This document shows positions 8,914 through 17,153 of a DNA stretch of 24,821 nucleotides, piece by piece. The stretch's first letter is position 1. Each line of letters starts with the position of its first letter. The translations under genes were made by a program, and so were the position numbers. Origin of the DNA: an uncultured Bacteroidales bacterium (GTDB lineage: Bacteria > Bacteroidota > Bacteroidia > Bacteroidales > UBA932); contig UQYV01000049.1 in the NCBI GenBank assembly GCA_900545245.1, positions 1-24,821 of the forward strand, read 5' to 3'. The notes beneath the pieces were generated by a model. That model was given only the letters and a program-made list of their open reading frames with translations, ran no database searches and was not told where the DNA came from.

Positions 8914-9981
8914 ATGAAAAGAAATGATATACTCGCATTGGCTATGGCGCTGATGCTTACCTCATTATGTTCGTGTGAAAAGGCTCCGGAGAGGTCACAT
9001 TATCCATCAGGCGGCGGAAACACCGAGACTCCGTCAAAGCCTGGCAAGGACGAGAACAAGGATGACGGAAAGAAAGACGAGAAACCGGCACTTCCGGTGG
9101 GACAGGAGACAATCCGCGTGCTCTTTATCGGCAACAGCTTCACCCTTGATGCGACCGAGCATCTCCCCGGCATTCTAAACGCCGCCGGCATCACCAACTT
9201 CTCCATGGAACGCGCCTACCACGGCGGCTACACCCTCGTGGGCTACAACCAGAACTTCGACAACCCGAAAGTCTGCCTGCGCTACAAACTGGAGCCGGGC
9301 TACGAGAAATGGGACGGCGACCAAAGCTACAACACCGCTAACTGCAATAGTTCCCTCGCGGACTTCTGGGATAGCGGCAAGCCCTACGACATCGTCGTGA
9401 TGCAGGAATATACCGGCACAAGGTATGCCTGGGCGGGCTTTGACAGACATCTTGAGGGCATTGAGGCCGTAAAAGGACTGATGGAGAAAATCCGCGCCAA
9501 GCAGCCGGACAAGGAACCGATCTTCGTCTATCTCATGTCACAGACCTTCGCGACCGGCAGCGAACTCCTCCAGACATGGTGGCACAACGACCGTAGCCGC
9601 ATGTACGCCGCGATGACCTCTCACGTTAAGTTGCTTCTGGAACAGACCGGCATCAAATGGCTCATCGCCACCGGCACCGCCGTCGAGAACCTTCGCACGA
9701 CCAGTCTCAACATCGACAATGGTATGGACCTCTCCCGCGACCTCTTCCACCTCGACAAGGGCATCACCCGCTACGCGGCGAACTGCACCGTTTTTGACAC
9801 CATCCTCGGCCCCTGCGTAGGCAAGACCATGTCCACCAACACCTACCGATTCCCGACTTCCGACACATCGCACACCAACTACACCACTCCCGTCACCGAC
9901 TCCAACGCCCCGATAGCCCAGACCGCCGCCCTCAAGGCCATCGAATCTCCGCTTGAGGTCACTGATCTGAGCAATCTGTAG
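8914..9981 (+). CDS. DUF4886-type SGNH hydrolase-like lipoprotein (355 aa)
   Basis: The N-terminus is a lipoprotein signal ending LCSC (Cys 21). A Gly/Pro/charged linker follows (about 32-62). From residue 67 the fold looks like the SGNH/GDSL hydrolase family of the DUF4886 type. Block I is FIGNSFT (71-77) with the candidate nucleophile Ser75. A VVMQEYTGTRY segment (161-171) sits where SGNH proteins have their oxyanion-hole block. DLFHL (276-280) supplies the D-x-x-H dyad, Asp276 and His279. SGNH relatives are usually esterases or carbohydrate deacetylases; the exact substrate here is unknown. It follows the two sialidase-fold lipoproteins after a 140-nt gap, so it may be cotranscribed or have its own weak promoter. 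A role in removing O-acetyl groups from glycans so that the glycosidases can act is an inference from context. Confidence 0.8.
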   Translation: MKRNDILALAMALMLTSLCSCEKAPERSHYPSGGGNTETPSKPGKDENKDDGKKDEKPALPVGQETIRVLFIGNSFTLDATEHLPGILNAAGITNFSMERAYHGGYTLVGYNQNFDNPKVCLRYKLEPGYEKWDGDQSYNTANCNSSLADFWDSGKPYDIVVMQEYTGTRYAWAGFDRHLEGIEAVKGLMEKIRAKQPDKEPIFVYLMSQTFATGSELLQTWWHNDRSRMYAAMTSHVKLLLEQTGIKWLIATGTAVENLRTTSLNIDNGMDLSRDLFHLDKGITRYAANCTVFDTILGPCVGKTMSTNTYRFPTSDTSHTNYTTPVTDSNAPIAQTAALKAIESPLEVTDLSNL

Positions 9982-10008
9982 TCAGAATATTTCAGGATTT
10001 CTCCGCGA

Positions 10009-10040
10009 TTTCGCATATTTCGTAAAATATCGTAACTTTG
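10009..10040 (+). promoter_or_regulatory. Bacteroidota-type promoter for lgt
   Basis: TTTC at 10009-10012, a 20-nt spacer and TAACTTTG at 10033-10040 match the Bacteroidota sigma-70 pattern TTTG-N19/20-TAnnTTTG with one mismatch. Transcription would begin near 10047. That leaves only about 10 nt before ATG 10057 but about 43 nt before ATG 10090, which supports the downstream start for lgt. Confidence 0.6.
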
Positions 10041-10072
10041 CCCGTCTGTCCGGAACATGGTCGGGCAAAGTT
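10034..10072. repeat. 11-bp perfect inverted repeat over the lgt -7 box
   Basis: AACTTTGCCCG at 10034-10044 is exactly inverted at 10062-10072, with a 17-nt spacer. The left arm contains most of the -7 element, and the right arm lies in the predicted 5' leader. It could be an operator or a hairpin in read-through transcripts. Confidence 0.5.
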
Positions 10073-10089
10073 TAAATTATACGAACGTT

Positions 10090-11013
10090 ATGTTAGACAT
10101 ATTGGCGATAACCTGGAATGTCGATCCGGAAATATTCCATATCGGCGGGCTTTCAATCCGGTACTATTCGATTCTCTTCGTTTCGGGATTCATAATCGGT
10201 TGGTACATATTCCGACATTTTTTCAAAAATGAGGGGATTCAGGTCAGTCCGCTTCTGGACTATCTGCTTTACACTCTGCTGATTGCCACGATTGTCGGGG
10301 CGCGTCTGGGACACTGCCTCTTCTATCAGCCGGACTATTACTTCGGCTCGTGGGCGGGCTTCGCGGAGATTTTCATGCCGTGGAAGGGCGGTCTCGCGAG
10401 TCACGGCGGAGCAATCGCTCTGATTATCGCGATGATATGGTTCGCGCACAAATTCGGCAGGAAGAACGACTTCGACTTTGTGTGGATTATGGACAGGCTC
10501 GCCATTACAGTATGTTTCGCCGGGGCGCTCATACGTTTGGGAAATCTCTTCAATTCCGAAATTTTCGGCGGCCCGACCAACCTTCCGTGGGGATTCCGTT
10601 TTCCACGCTCCTACGAGTGGGTGCAGCTCTACGGGCCGAGCGCTGAGCATCCCGAAGGCCTTGCCTGCCATCCGACCCAGCTCTACGAGGCTCTCTGCTA
10701 CCTCATCCTCGGCATAGTCCTCGTCCTCGTCTATGAAAAGAAACTGGACAAGGTGCACCGTGGCTTCTTCATCGGCTGGTTCCTCATCGGCTGCTTCGGT
10801 TCCCGCTTCCTCATCGAATTCATCAAGAACCCGCAGGTGGAATTCGAGAAGAATATGCTTCTCGACATGGGACAATGGCTAAGCATCCCGTTCATCCTTC
10901 TCGGTGTCGGTTTCCTCGTCTATGCGGCCGTCCGCAAGCTTCCTGCCCGTGCAGTCCATCCGGAAAAGCCGAAATCTCAGCCGACCCACTATGCCAAACC
11001 CGTCGCGAAGTAG
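10090..11013 (+). CDS. lgt: Prolipoprotein diacylglyceryl transferase
   Basis: Lgt moves diacylglycerol from phosphatidylglycerol to the lipobox cysteine of prolipoproteins. It is the first step of lipoprotein maturation and acts in the inner membrane. The protein is about 307 residues with several hydrophobic segments. Family signatures are clear: WKGGLASHGGAIALI, RLGNLFNSEIFGGPTNLPWGF and HPTQLYE. The start MLDILAITWNVDPEIF at 10090 fits homologues and the promoter spacing; an in-frame ATG at 10057 would add 11 unlikely residues. The C-terminal tail (about 285-307) is basic and Pro-rich. It lies just downstream of five lipoprotein genes and upstream of a lipoprotein efflux adaptor, all of which need this enzyme, although Lgt serves the whole cell. 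Confidence 0.96.
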   Translation: MLDILAITWNVDPEIFHIGGLSIRYYSILFVSGFIIGWYIFRHFFKNEGIQVSPLLDYLLYTLLIATIVGARLGHCLFYQPDYYFGSWAGFAEIFMPWKGGLASHGGAIALIIAMIWFAHKFGRKNDFDFVWIMDRLAITVCFAGALIRLGNLFNSEIFGGPTNLPWGFRFPRSYEWVQLYGPSAEHPEGLACHPTQLYEALCYLILGIVLVLVYEKKLDKVHRGFFIGWFLIGCFGSRFLIEFIKNPQVEFEKNMLLDMGQWLSIPFILLGVGFLVYAAVRKLPARAVHPEKPKSQPTHYAKPVAK

Positions 11014-11365
11014 GTAACTTCTCCAGCATATTAAAGCCCATTGCCCTCTCGACGTGGCTGGGCAGAATAGTACAGGAAGAGGGGAGCATAAAAAGATGGA
11101 GTGCAAGGCACTCGGTGAAGATGAAACCGCAGCAACCTTATGGTTGTGAGGATTTTATCAAGACGAGTAACGCAGCAATCCGCTTTTTATGCTCCCCTCT
11201 TATGGCATAGTTGTTGAATAACGGAGAATCTCTTTTGTATATATCTGGATACAACTTGTAATAAATCGTTGATTTGCACGAATTTGAATTGCGTTGTATG
11301 ATGTCGTCTTCCGATTTGCGGAACATCAGTTCGGATAATTAGTGTAGAAAATATATAGAACAAAA
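11014..11365. other. 352-bp non-coding stretch between lgt and the efflux operon
   Basis: This stretch has no credible gene. It holds short inverted repeats just after lgt (GCCCA near 11036 with TGGGC near 11058), then the 125-bp hairpin element at 11077-11201. About 160 nt of AT-richer sequence follows, which should include the efflux operon promoter. The best candidate there is TTTG at 11315-11318 with TAGTGTAG at 11340-11347, a poor match to TAnnTTTG, so I do not call it. Confidence 0.6.
11077..11201 (+). ncRNA. Long-hairpin structured element, copy 1 (candidate ncRNA or extragenic repeat)
   Basis: This is a single long hairpin. P1 is a perfect 19-bp helix (11077-11095 with 11183-11201). 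After a bulged A and a T-G wobble, P1b pairs 11098-11104 with 11175-11181 and includes a G-A mismatch. An AAGGC/AACGC internal loop follows. P2 pairs 11110-11114 with 11164-11168. P3 is GATGAAA with TTTTATC (11120-11126/11153-11159). An internal loop CCGCA/GAGGA leads to P4, GCAACC-TTAT-GGTTGT (11132-11147). The whole layout recurs in copy 2 at 22899-23020 with different but still complementary helix sequences. Strand is assigned by shared orientation only. I do not recognise it as SRP RNA, 6S RNA, RNase P RNA, tmRNA or a known riboswitch. Confidence 0.65.
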
Positions 11366-12895
11366 ATGGTCAAGATGAAGAAGATTATTGCGTTTGGCCT
11401 TGTGTCAGCGTCGCTTGCTCTCCTGCCGCTGGAAGGATTTGCCCAGTACAAGAAAAAGAAGGACGGCAAGGAGACACCGAAGACCGAGGTGCAGCTCATT
11501 CTGGAAGAGGCTGACTCGGCCGAGACACCGGTGGTCATATCGCTGGAACAGGCGCTGAAGATTGCGCTGAGCGAGAACATTGCCGTGAAGGTCGCGGACA
11601 AGGAAATTGAAAGGACAAAGTATGCGAAGAAAGGCACCTACGCCTCTCTTTTCCCACAGATTGACGCTACCGGCTCCTATCAGAGAACAATCAAGAAACA
11701 GGTGATGTACATGGACTTCGACATGAGCAGCTTCGGGGGCGGCTCGGCAGCTGGCTCCGGTTCCACGGGGTCCGGCACAGCAGGCACGGGTGAAGGCAGT
11801 GGAACAGGCTCAGGCAGCACCGCTTCATCATCCAAAAACAACGGAGGACTTGAGGTCGGTCGTTGGAACACGTGGAGCGCCGGCGTGTCGGCTTCAATGC
11901 CGGTCGTGAACGCGCAGCTGTGGAAAAGCATCAAGATCTCCGGAATGGACGTCGAACTCGCGGTTGAAAAGGCTCGTGCATCACGCCTCGATATGGTGAG
12001 TCAGGTGAAGAACGCCTACTATGCGGTACTTTTCTCAAAGGAAGCCTTCAACGTATATAAGGAGGTGTACGAGAACGCGATGACCAACTACGCGGAGACC
12101 GAAAAGAAATACAACGTACAGAAAGCCACCGACCTTGACATGGCACGCGCAAAGACAAACGTCGCAAATGCCATCCCGAACGTCTATAACGCAGAAAGTT
12201 CGATAATCCTCGCCCTGTGGCAACTCAAGGCCGTTATGGGAATTGACCTTGAGATGAACATCGACGTCGAGGGCGCTATTGAGGACTACTCCGAATATAT
12301 GACATCCGACGTCACCAAGGCCGACAGCATTTCGCTCGACCGCAACTCCACTATGAAACAGCTTGAGATTCAGGCGAATGAGCTTGCACAGAGCATAAAG
12401 GCCCAGCAGTATGCCTACATTCCGACCCTCGCCCTCGCGTTCAACTACAGCTACAACGCGATGACCAACGACTTCAATTTCAAGGAGTACAGGTGGACAC
12501 CTTATTCTTATGTAGGAGTGAGCCTCTCAATTCCTATCTTCTCCGGTGGGAAACGTCTCAACCAGGTGCGCCAGGCACGCAACAGCTACGAGCAGATGAG
12601 ACTTCAGATGACCTCCACAGAACGGAATCTCAAGATTTCCATCCGTCAGTCACTCAACACGATGGAAACCAATGTCAAGAGCTACGATGCTGCAAAAGAT
12701 GCAGTCGCTTCAGCCGAGAAGGCCTACAGCATCGCGGAGAAGTCCTACGAGGTGGGACGCGCGACCCTCACCGATCTGAACGACGCGCAGCTCGCCCTCA
12801 CGCAGGCCCGCCTTGCCGAATCCCAGGCGGTCTATAACTTCATCGTGGCCAAGACACAGCTCGAACAGACTCTGGGTCAGGATTTTACAGAATAA
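11366..12895 (+). CDS. TolC-family outer-membrane efflux channel
   Basis: This is the outer-membrane exit duct of the tripartite efflux pump encoded by the following genes. The N-terminal signal peptide ends GFAQ. TolC family structure is shown by ISLEQALKIALSENI (about 58-72), two long helical repeats rich in Ala/Gln/Glu, a first barrel strand ending in KKQVMYMDF, and the C-terminal block YEVGRATLTDLNDAQLALTQARL...YNFIVAKTQLEQTLG. At 509 residues it is slightly longer than typical. A 40-residue Gly/Ser/Thr-rich stretch (about 121-161) sits between barrel strands, where an external loop is expected. ATG 11366 is given; ATG 11375 (MKKIIAFGL) is an equally plausible start. It is the first gene of the operon, 58 nt before the adaptor. 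Confidence 0.92.
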   Translation: MVKMKKIIAFGLVSASLALLPLEGFAQYKKKKDGKETPKTEVQLILEEADSAETPVVISLEQALKIALSENIAVKVADKEIERTKYAKKGTYASLFPQIDATGSYQRTIKKQVMYMDFDMSSFGGGSAAGSGSTGSGTAGTGEGSGTGSGSTASSSKNNGGLEVGRWNTWSAGVSASMPVVNAQLWKSIKISGMDVELAVEKARASRLDMVSQVKNAYYAVLFSKEAFNVYKEVYENAMTNYAETEKKYNVQKATDLDMARAKTNVANAIPNVYNAESSIILALWQLKAVMGIDLEMNIDVEGAIEDYSEYMTSDVTKADSISLDRNSTMKQLEIQANELAQSIKAQQYAYIPTLALAFNYSYNAMTNDFNFKEYRWTPYSYVGVSLSIPIFSGGKRLNQVRQARNSYEQMRLQMTSTERNLKISIRQSLNTMETNVKSYDAAKDAVASAEKAYSIAEKSYEVGRATLTDLNDAQLALTQARLAESQAVYNFIVAKTQLEQTLGQDFTE

Positions 12896-12901
12896 AACGG
12901 G

Positions 12902-12933
12902 GGAGACTCCGAAACGAGAGGAGACTCCGAAAC
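12902..12933 (+). repeat. Two direct copies of GGAGACTCCGAAAC
   Basis: The 14-bp unit occurs at 12902-12915 and 12920-12933, a period of 18 bp, between the channel and adaptor genes. Each unit contains the palindrome GGAG-A-CTCC. It could be a local duplication, an RNA hairpin pair that tunes adaptor translation, or a protein-binding site. Confidence 0.5.
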
Positions 12934-12953
12934 AATTTGAAAACATCAAGAAT

Positions 12954-13991
12954 ATGAACAAGATAGCAAGAAATTTAGCATTTGCGGCAGCCGTGATGGC
13001 GGCTCTCTCCTGCGGTAACGGGAAAAAGGCGGCTCCGGCTGCAGCCGCAGTGGAACAGGTGGCGGAGGAAGCTCCGCTTGTGACTGTGGTTACGGTCGGG
13101 AAACAGAATGTACCTCAGACTTCTGTCTATACATCATCGGTCGAGCCTTACGCTAAGAACAACATAGCTCCGCAGACCTCGATGCGTATCAGCAAGATTA
13201 ATGTTGAGGTCGGAGACTTCGTCCGTGCAGGTCAGATACTTGCAGAAATGGACAAGCTTCAGCTCCAGCAGGCCGAACTTCAGATGAAGAACAACGAGAC
13301 CGAGTACAACCGCCTCAAGGGGCTCTACGATGCGGGCGGACTTTCAAAGTCAGATCTCGACGCAATCGAGCTTTCCTACAAGGTCAGCAAGACCAGCTAC
13401 GAGAATCTTCTTCAGAACACCATTCTCCGTTCGCCGATTAACGGAGTGGTGACCGCAAGGAACTACGACAAGGGTGACATGTACTCCATGAGCCAGCCAA
13501 TCTATACCGTCGAGCAGATTGCTCCAGTGAAACTCCTCGTCGGAATCTCCGAGAGCGACTACTCCAAGGTAAAGAAGGGCAACGAGGTGAATATCACCGT
13601 TGATGCCTTCCCGGGCAAGGTTTTCGCCGGCAAAATCAACCGTATATATCCGACAATCAACGAAACCACGCACACTTTCAACGTTGAGGTCATCGTTCCG
13701 AACAAGGACAATGTTCTCCGTCCTGGAATGTATGCACGTGTGACCGTTCAGTTCGGAGTGAACAACAGCGTGGTCGTTCCGGACACAGCAATCGTAAAGC
13801 AGACAGGCTCCGGAGAAAGGTTCGTCTATATCCTCAACGCGGACGGAACTGTCACTTACCAGAATGTGAAGCTCGGCCGCCGCATCGACTCTATGTATGA
13901 GATTCTTTCCGGAATCGAGGATGGAGCCAAGGTTGTCACCGAAGGTCAGGTCCGTCTCAAGGATGGCGTCAAAGTTACAATAGCAGAATAA
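12954..13991 (+). CDS. RND efflux periplasmic adaptor (membrane fusion protein), lipoprotein
   Basis: This periplasmic adaptor links the inner-membrane RND pump to the TolC-type channel. ATG 12954 gives a lipoprotein signal MNKIARNLAFAAAVMAALSC with Cys 20. An upstream in-frame extension to 12813 overlaps the channel gene and is rejected. An Ala/Pro-rich tether follows. A lipoyl/biotinyl-like half (INVEVGDFVRAGQILAEMD) leads into a helical hairpin (about 105-150), and the second lipoyl half is ILRSPINGVVTARNYDKGDMYS. Beta-barrel and membrane-proximal domains end at LKDGVKVTIAE. The length of 345 residues is normal for HlyD/AcrA-type adaptors. It lies 4 nt before the pump gene, a strong sign of one transcript. 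Confidence 0.94.
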   Translation: MNKIARNLAFAAAVMAALSCGNGKKAAPAAAAVEQVAEEAPLVTVVTVGKQNVPQTSVYTSSVEPYAKNNIAPQTSMRISKINVEVGDFVRAGQILAEMDKLQLQQAELQMKNNETEYNRLKGLYDAGGLSKSDLDAIELSYKVSKTSYENLLQNTILRSPINGVVTARNYDKGDMYSMSQPIYTVEQIAPVKLLVGISESDYSKVKKGNEVNITVDAFPGKVFAGKINRIYPTINETTHTFNVEVIVPNKDNVLRPGMYARVTVQFGVNNSVVVPDTAIVKQTGSGERFVYILNADGTVTYQNVKLGRRIDSMYEILSGIEDGAKVVTEGQVRLKDGVKVTIAE

Positions 13992-13995
13992 CATC

Positions 13996-16900
13996 ATGAG
14001 CATATACAGAAAAGCGGTTGATAATCCGGTTACGACGGCCCTGATATTCACGGCCTTCGCGATCTTCGGCATCTTCTCGTTGATGAATCTGTCCATCAAC
14101 AACTTCCCGGACTTCGATGCGAACACCATCATGGTGATGTCGTCCTACCCGGGAGCAAGTGCCGAAGACATAGAGACGAACCTCACGAAGGTTCTCGAAA
14201 ACTCGCTCAACGGAGTGAGTGACCTCAAGCATATCACCTCTCAATCAAAGGAGAATGTCAGCATCATAACCCTTGAATTTGAATACGGCGTCGACATCGA
14301 CGAGGCTACCAACAATGTCCGGGACAAACTGGATATGGTGAATTCGAGCCTGCCAGACGGCGCATCCGTCCCGGTCATATTCAAGTTCAGTGCGGACGAT
14401 ATGCCGATCATAATCTTTTCCGCGACGGCGAACCAGAGCATACCTGCCCTTGAGAAAATTCTGGACGACAAGGTATCTACTCCGCTCGCCCGCGTGTCAG
14501 GAGTCGGTACAGTGTCTGTCTCCGGAGCTCCGAAGCGTGAGATTCAGGTCTATTGCGACCCGAACAAACTTCAGGCGTATGGGCTTTCCGTCGCGGGAAT
14601 TTCCAATGTCCTCGCCTACGAGAACAAGAACGTTCCTTCCGGAAACATCGACATCGGCTCGGACACCTACACGCTCCGTATCGAAAAGGAGTTCGACAGC
14701 GCTGAGGAGATGCTTGATGTTGTCGTCGGCTATTCCGGTGGCGAGGCAGTCTATCTGCGTGACGTCGCGACAGTGAACGACGGCCTTGAAGAGAGATCCC
14801 AGGAAGCCTATACCAACGGAGTGCAGGGTGCGCAGATTGTCATTCAGAAGCAGTCAGGCGCCAACACCGTAAACGTCATAAAGAAGGTGAAGAAGGCAAT
14901 GGCTCATATTCAGGAGACCCTGCCTTCCGACATAAAGATAACCACTGTCGTCGACAGTTCACGAAACATCATCAATTCCATCAACTCTCTGAAAGAGACG
15001 ATTATAATCACCTTCCTTGTGGTGGCTCTCATCGTGTTCCTCTTTCTCGGAAGGTGGAGGGCGACGTTCATCATCGTGCTTGCGATTCCTATTTCCCTGC
15101 TTGCGTCTATCATCTATCTGTTCGCGACAGGCAACACGCTGAACATCATATCAATGTCAGCCCTTTCCATCGCCATCGGTATGGTTGTCGACGATGCCAT
15201 AGTGGTGCTTGAGAACGTCACGACACACATCGAGAGGGGAGAGAAACCAAAGGAGGCTGCAGTTCACGGAACTCAGGAAGTCGGCATATCCGTCATCGCG
15301 TCCACACTCACCATGCTTGCTGTGTTCCTTCCATTGACGATGATTCAAGGAATGTCCGGAATCATGTTCCGCCAGCTCGGCTGGATTGTGTCAATCATCA
15401 TGATTGTCTCCACCACCGGAGCGCTTACCCTTGTGCCGATGATGTGCTCCCGTATGCTTCGTCTGAAACTGAACCACGGAAAGGTCTACACCTTCGTGTT
15501 CGGAAACATCAATAAGTTCATCGCTTGGATTACAAGAGGTTATGGACATGTCATCCATTGGTCGGTAAGGCATCGCACGGTTGTCGTTTGCGTCGCTTTC
15601 GCCATATTCATCGGTTCCATTGCGCTTTACATTCCGCACATGAAGACCGAATATTTCCCTCAGTCCGACTCCGGACGTCTCCGCGCAAGCATCGAACTTC
15701 CGGTCGGGACAGGACAGGACGTGACGCGCGAACTTGCGGCGGAAATCTATCAGAGAGTCATTGCTGCCGCCCCAGAAATCAAAGTTTACAGCTATTCTCT
15801 CGGACAGGCCGACTCTGACAACGCATTCGCCTCAATGCAGAACAACGGAACCAACATCATCTCCGTCAACATCGACTGCGGAAGTATGGAGGAACGTGTG
15901 CGCACATCGTCCGAAATATCGGATGACATAAGGGCTATCCTTAACTCATATCCTCAGATAAAGAAGTTTACCGTCATGGAAGGCGGCATGGGAATGGGCG
16001 GCTCTACGTCAGTGAAACTCGAAGTCTATGGCTACGACTTCACTAAGACCGACGACATCGCCGCGCAGCTTGCCTCAAAGCTTCGCGATGACCCTGCGTT
16101 TTCGGAGGCTGTCGTGAGCCGCGATGAGTACACTCCTGAGTATCAGGTGGATTTCGACCGCACGAAACTTGCGATCAACGGGCTTAACAGCACAACAGCC
16201 GCTGCTGCAGTCAGTGCGGCAATCAAGGGTTCCGTGTCGTCCTTCTATCGCGAGGACGGAGAGGAATACAACATTCGTGTCCGTTATGCCAAAGAGTTCC
16301 GAACCAGCATCGCCGACATAGAGAACATTGTGGTCTATACCCCTACGGGAGCCTCAATCAAGGTGAAGGACCTCGGCAGGGTCGTCGAGACTTCCACTCC
16401 GCCTAAAATCGAGAGGAAGGATCGTCAGCGTCTCGTGACAGTGACGGCGTATGTCGCCCGAGGCTACGCCCTTTCCGACGCGGTAGTAGTCGCCAACAAC
16501 GCCATCGGCAGCACTGCCATCCCGTCTGAGATTACGGTGAATATTGCCGGAGACATCGAAGATCAGCAGGATACCTTTGGCGATCTCATCACGCTCCTCA
16601 TCCTGATTGTCATCCTCGTCTATATGGTGATGGCATCGCAGTTCGAGTCCCTGATGAGTCCGTTCGTCATCATGTTCTCCATTCCTTTCGCGCTCACCGG
16701 AGTCGCCCTCGGATGTATGATTACGGGCACGGCTATCGGAGTGATGGCCCTGATCGGAGTGATTATCCTCATGGGTATTGTCGTGAAGAACGGTATCGTG
16801 CTCATCGACTACACCATCCTGCTTCAGGAACGTGGCTATGAAGTCAAGGAAGCCGTTGTCACGGCCTGCAAGAGCCGTCTCCGCCCTATACTCATGACCA

Positions 16901-17115
16901 CCCTTACCACAGTTCTCGGTATGGTTCCTATGGCAATCGGCACAGGAGAGGGCTCGGAGATGTGGCGTTCGCTCGGTATCACAGTGGCATGGGGTCTTAC
17001 TGTCTCCACGCTCGTGACCCTCATCATCATCCCGACGGTTTACACCTCCTTCGTCGAAGCCGGCAACCGACGCCGCGCCCGCAAGGCCGCCAGAATTGCA
17101 GCGAAGAATGCGTAA
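13996..17115 (+). CDS. RND multidrug-type efflux permease (1039 aa)
   Basis: This is a proton-driven inner-membrane pump of the AcrB/HAE-1 type. The first transmembrane helix follows MSIYRKAVDNPVTTAL. The porter domain starts NFPDFDANTIMVMSSYPGASAEDIE. The membrane domain holds SIAIGMVVDDAIVVLENV, whose Asp pair matches the AcrB proton-relay aspartates. Later helices include FLPLTMIQGMSGIMFRQL and, in the second half, GVIILMGIVVKNGIVLIDY and RLRPILMTTLTTVLGMVPMAIG. Length and the two-fold repeated layout are normal for RND pumps. No clear heavy-metal signature was seen, so hydrophobic or amphiphilic compounds are the likely substrates. It starts 4 nt after the adaptor gene and is followed after 38 nt by a PII-like gene. 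Confidence 0.96.
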   Translation: MSIYRKAVDNPVTTALIFTAFAIFGIFSLMNLSINNFPDFDANTIMVMSSYPGASAEDIETNLTKVLENSLNGVSDLKHITSQSKENVSIITLEFEYGVDIDEATNNVRDKLDMVNSSLPDGASVPVIFKFSADDMPIIIFSATANQSIPALEKILDDKVSTPLARVSGVGTVSVSGAPKREIQVYCDPNKLQAYGLSVAGISNVLAYENKNVPSGNIDIGSDTYTLRIEKEFDSAEEMLDVVVGYSGGEAVYLRDVATVNDGLEERSQEAYTNGVQGAQIVIQKQSGANTVNVIKKVKKAMAHIQETLPSDIKITTVVDSSRNIINSINSLKETIIITFLVVALIVFLFLGRWRATFIIVLAIPISLLASIIYLFATGNTLNIISMSALSIAIGMVVDDAIVVLENVTTHIERGEKPKEAAVHGTQEVGISVIASTLTMLAVFLPLTMIQGMSGIMFRQLGWIVSIIMIVSTTGALTLVPMMCSRMLRLKLNHGKVYTFVFGNINKFIAWITRGYGHVIHWSVRHRTVVVCVAFAIFIGSIALYIPHMKTEYFPQSDSGRLRASIELPVGTGQDVTRELAAEIYQRVIAAAPEIKVYSYSLGQADSDNAFASMQNNGTNIISVNIDCGSMEERVRTSSEISDDIRAILNSYPQIKKFTVMEGGMGMGGSTSVKLEVYGYDFTKTDDIAAQLASKLRDDPAFSEAVVSRDEYTPEYQVDFDRTKLAINGLNSTTAAAAVSAAIKGSVSSFYREDGEEYNIRVRYAKEFRTSIADIENIVVYTPTGASIKVKDLGRVVETSTPPKIERKDRQRLVTVTAYVARGYALSDAVVVANNAIGSTAIPSEITVNIAGDIEDQQDTFGDLITLLILIVILVYMVMASQFESLMSPFVIMFSIPFALTGVALGCMITGTAIGVMALIGVIILMGIVVKNGIVLIDYTILLQERGYEVKEAVVTACKSRLRPILMTTLTTVLGMVPMAIGTGEGSEMWRSLGITVAWGLTVSTLVTLIIIPTVYTSFVEAGNRRRARKAARIAAKNA

Positions 17116-17153
17116 TATGAAAGAGATGGTCAGATGACAGAAACATTTAATAT

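Noticed and set aside
10153..10875. 240-residue open frame on the - strand inside lgt
   Set aside because: It lies fully opposite a well-supported lgt, is rich in Glu/Asp/Val as antisense frames of GC-rich genes often are, and shows no family motif.
11077..11201. Hairpin element as SRP RNA, 6S RNA, an integron attC site, a group II intron domain V or a MITE
   Set aside because: The SRP tetraloop region and the 6S central bubble are not recognisable; no attC core sites or integrase; no domain V triad. The outer arms differ between copies, unlike MITE termini.
12813..12953. Upstream extension of the efflux adaptor
   Set aside because: It would overlap the channel gene by 83 nt and hide the lipoprotein signal that begins at ATG 12954.
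13350..14132. 260-residue open frame on the - strand across the adaptor-pump junction
   Set aside because: It is antisense to two recognised efflux genes with family motifs; no motif or ribosome site supports it.
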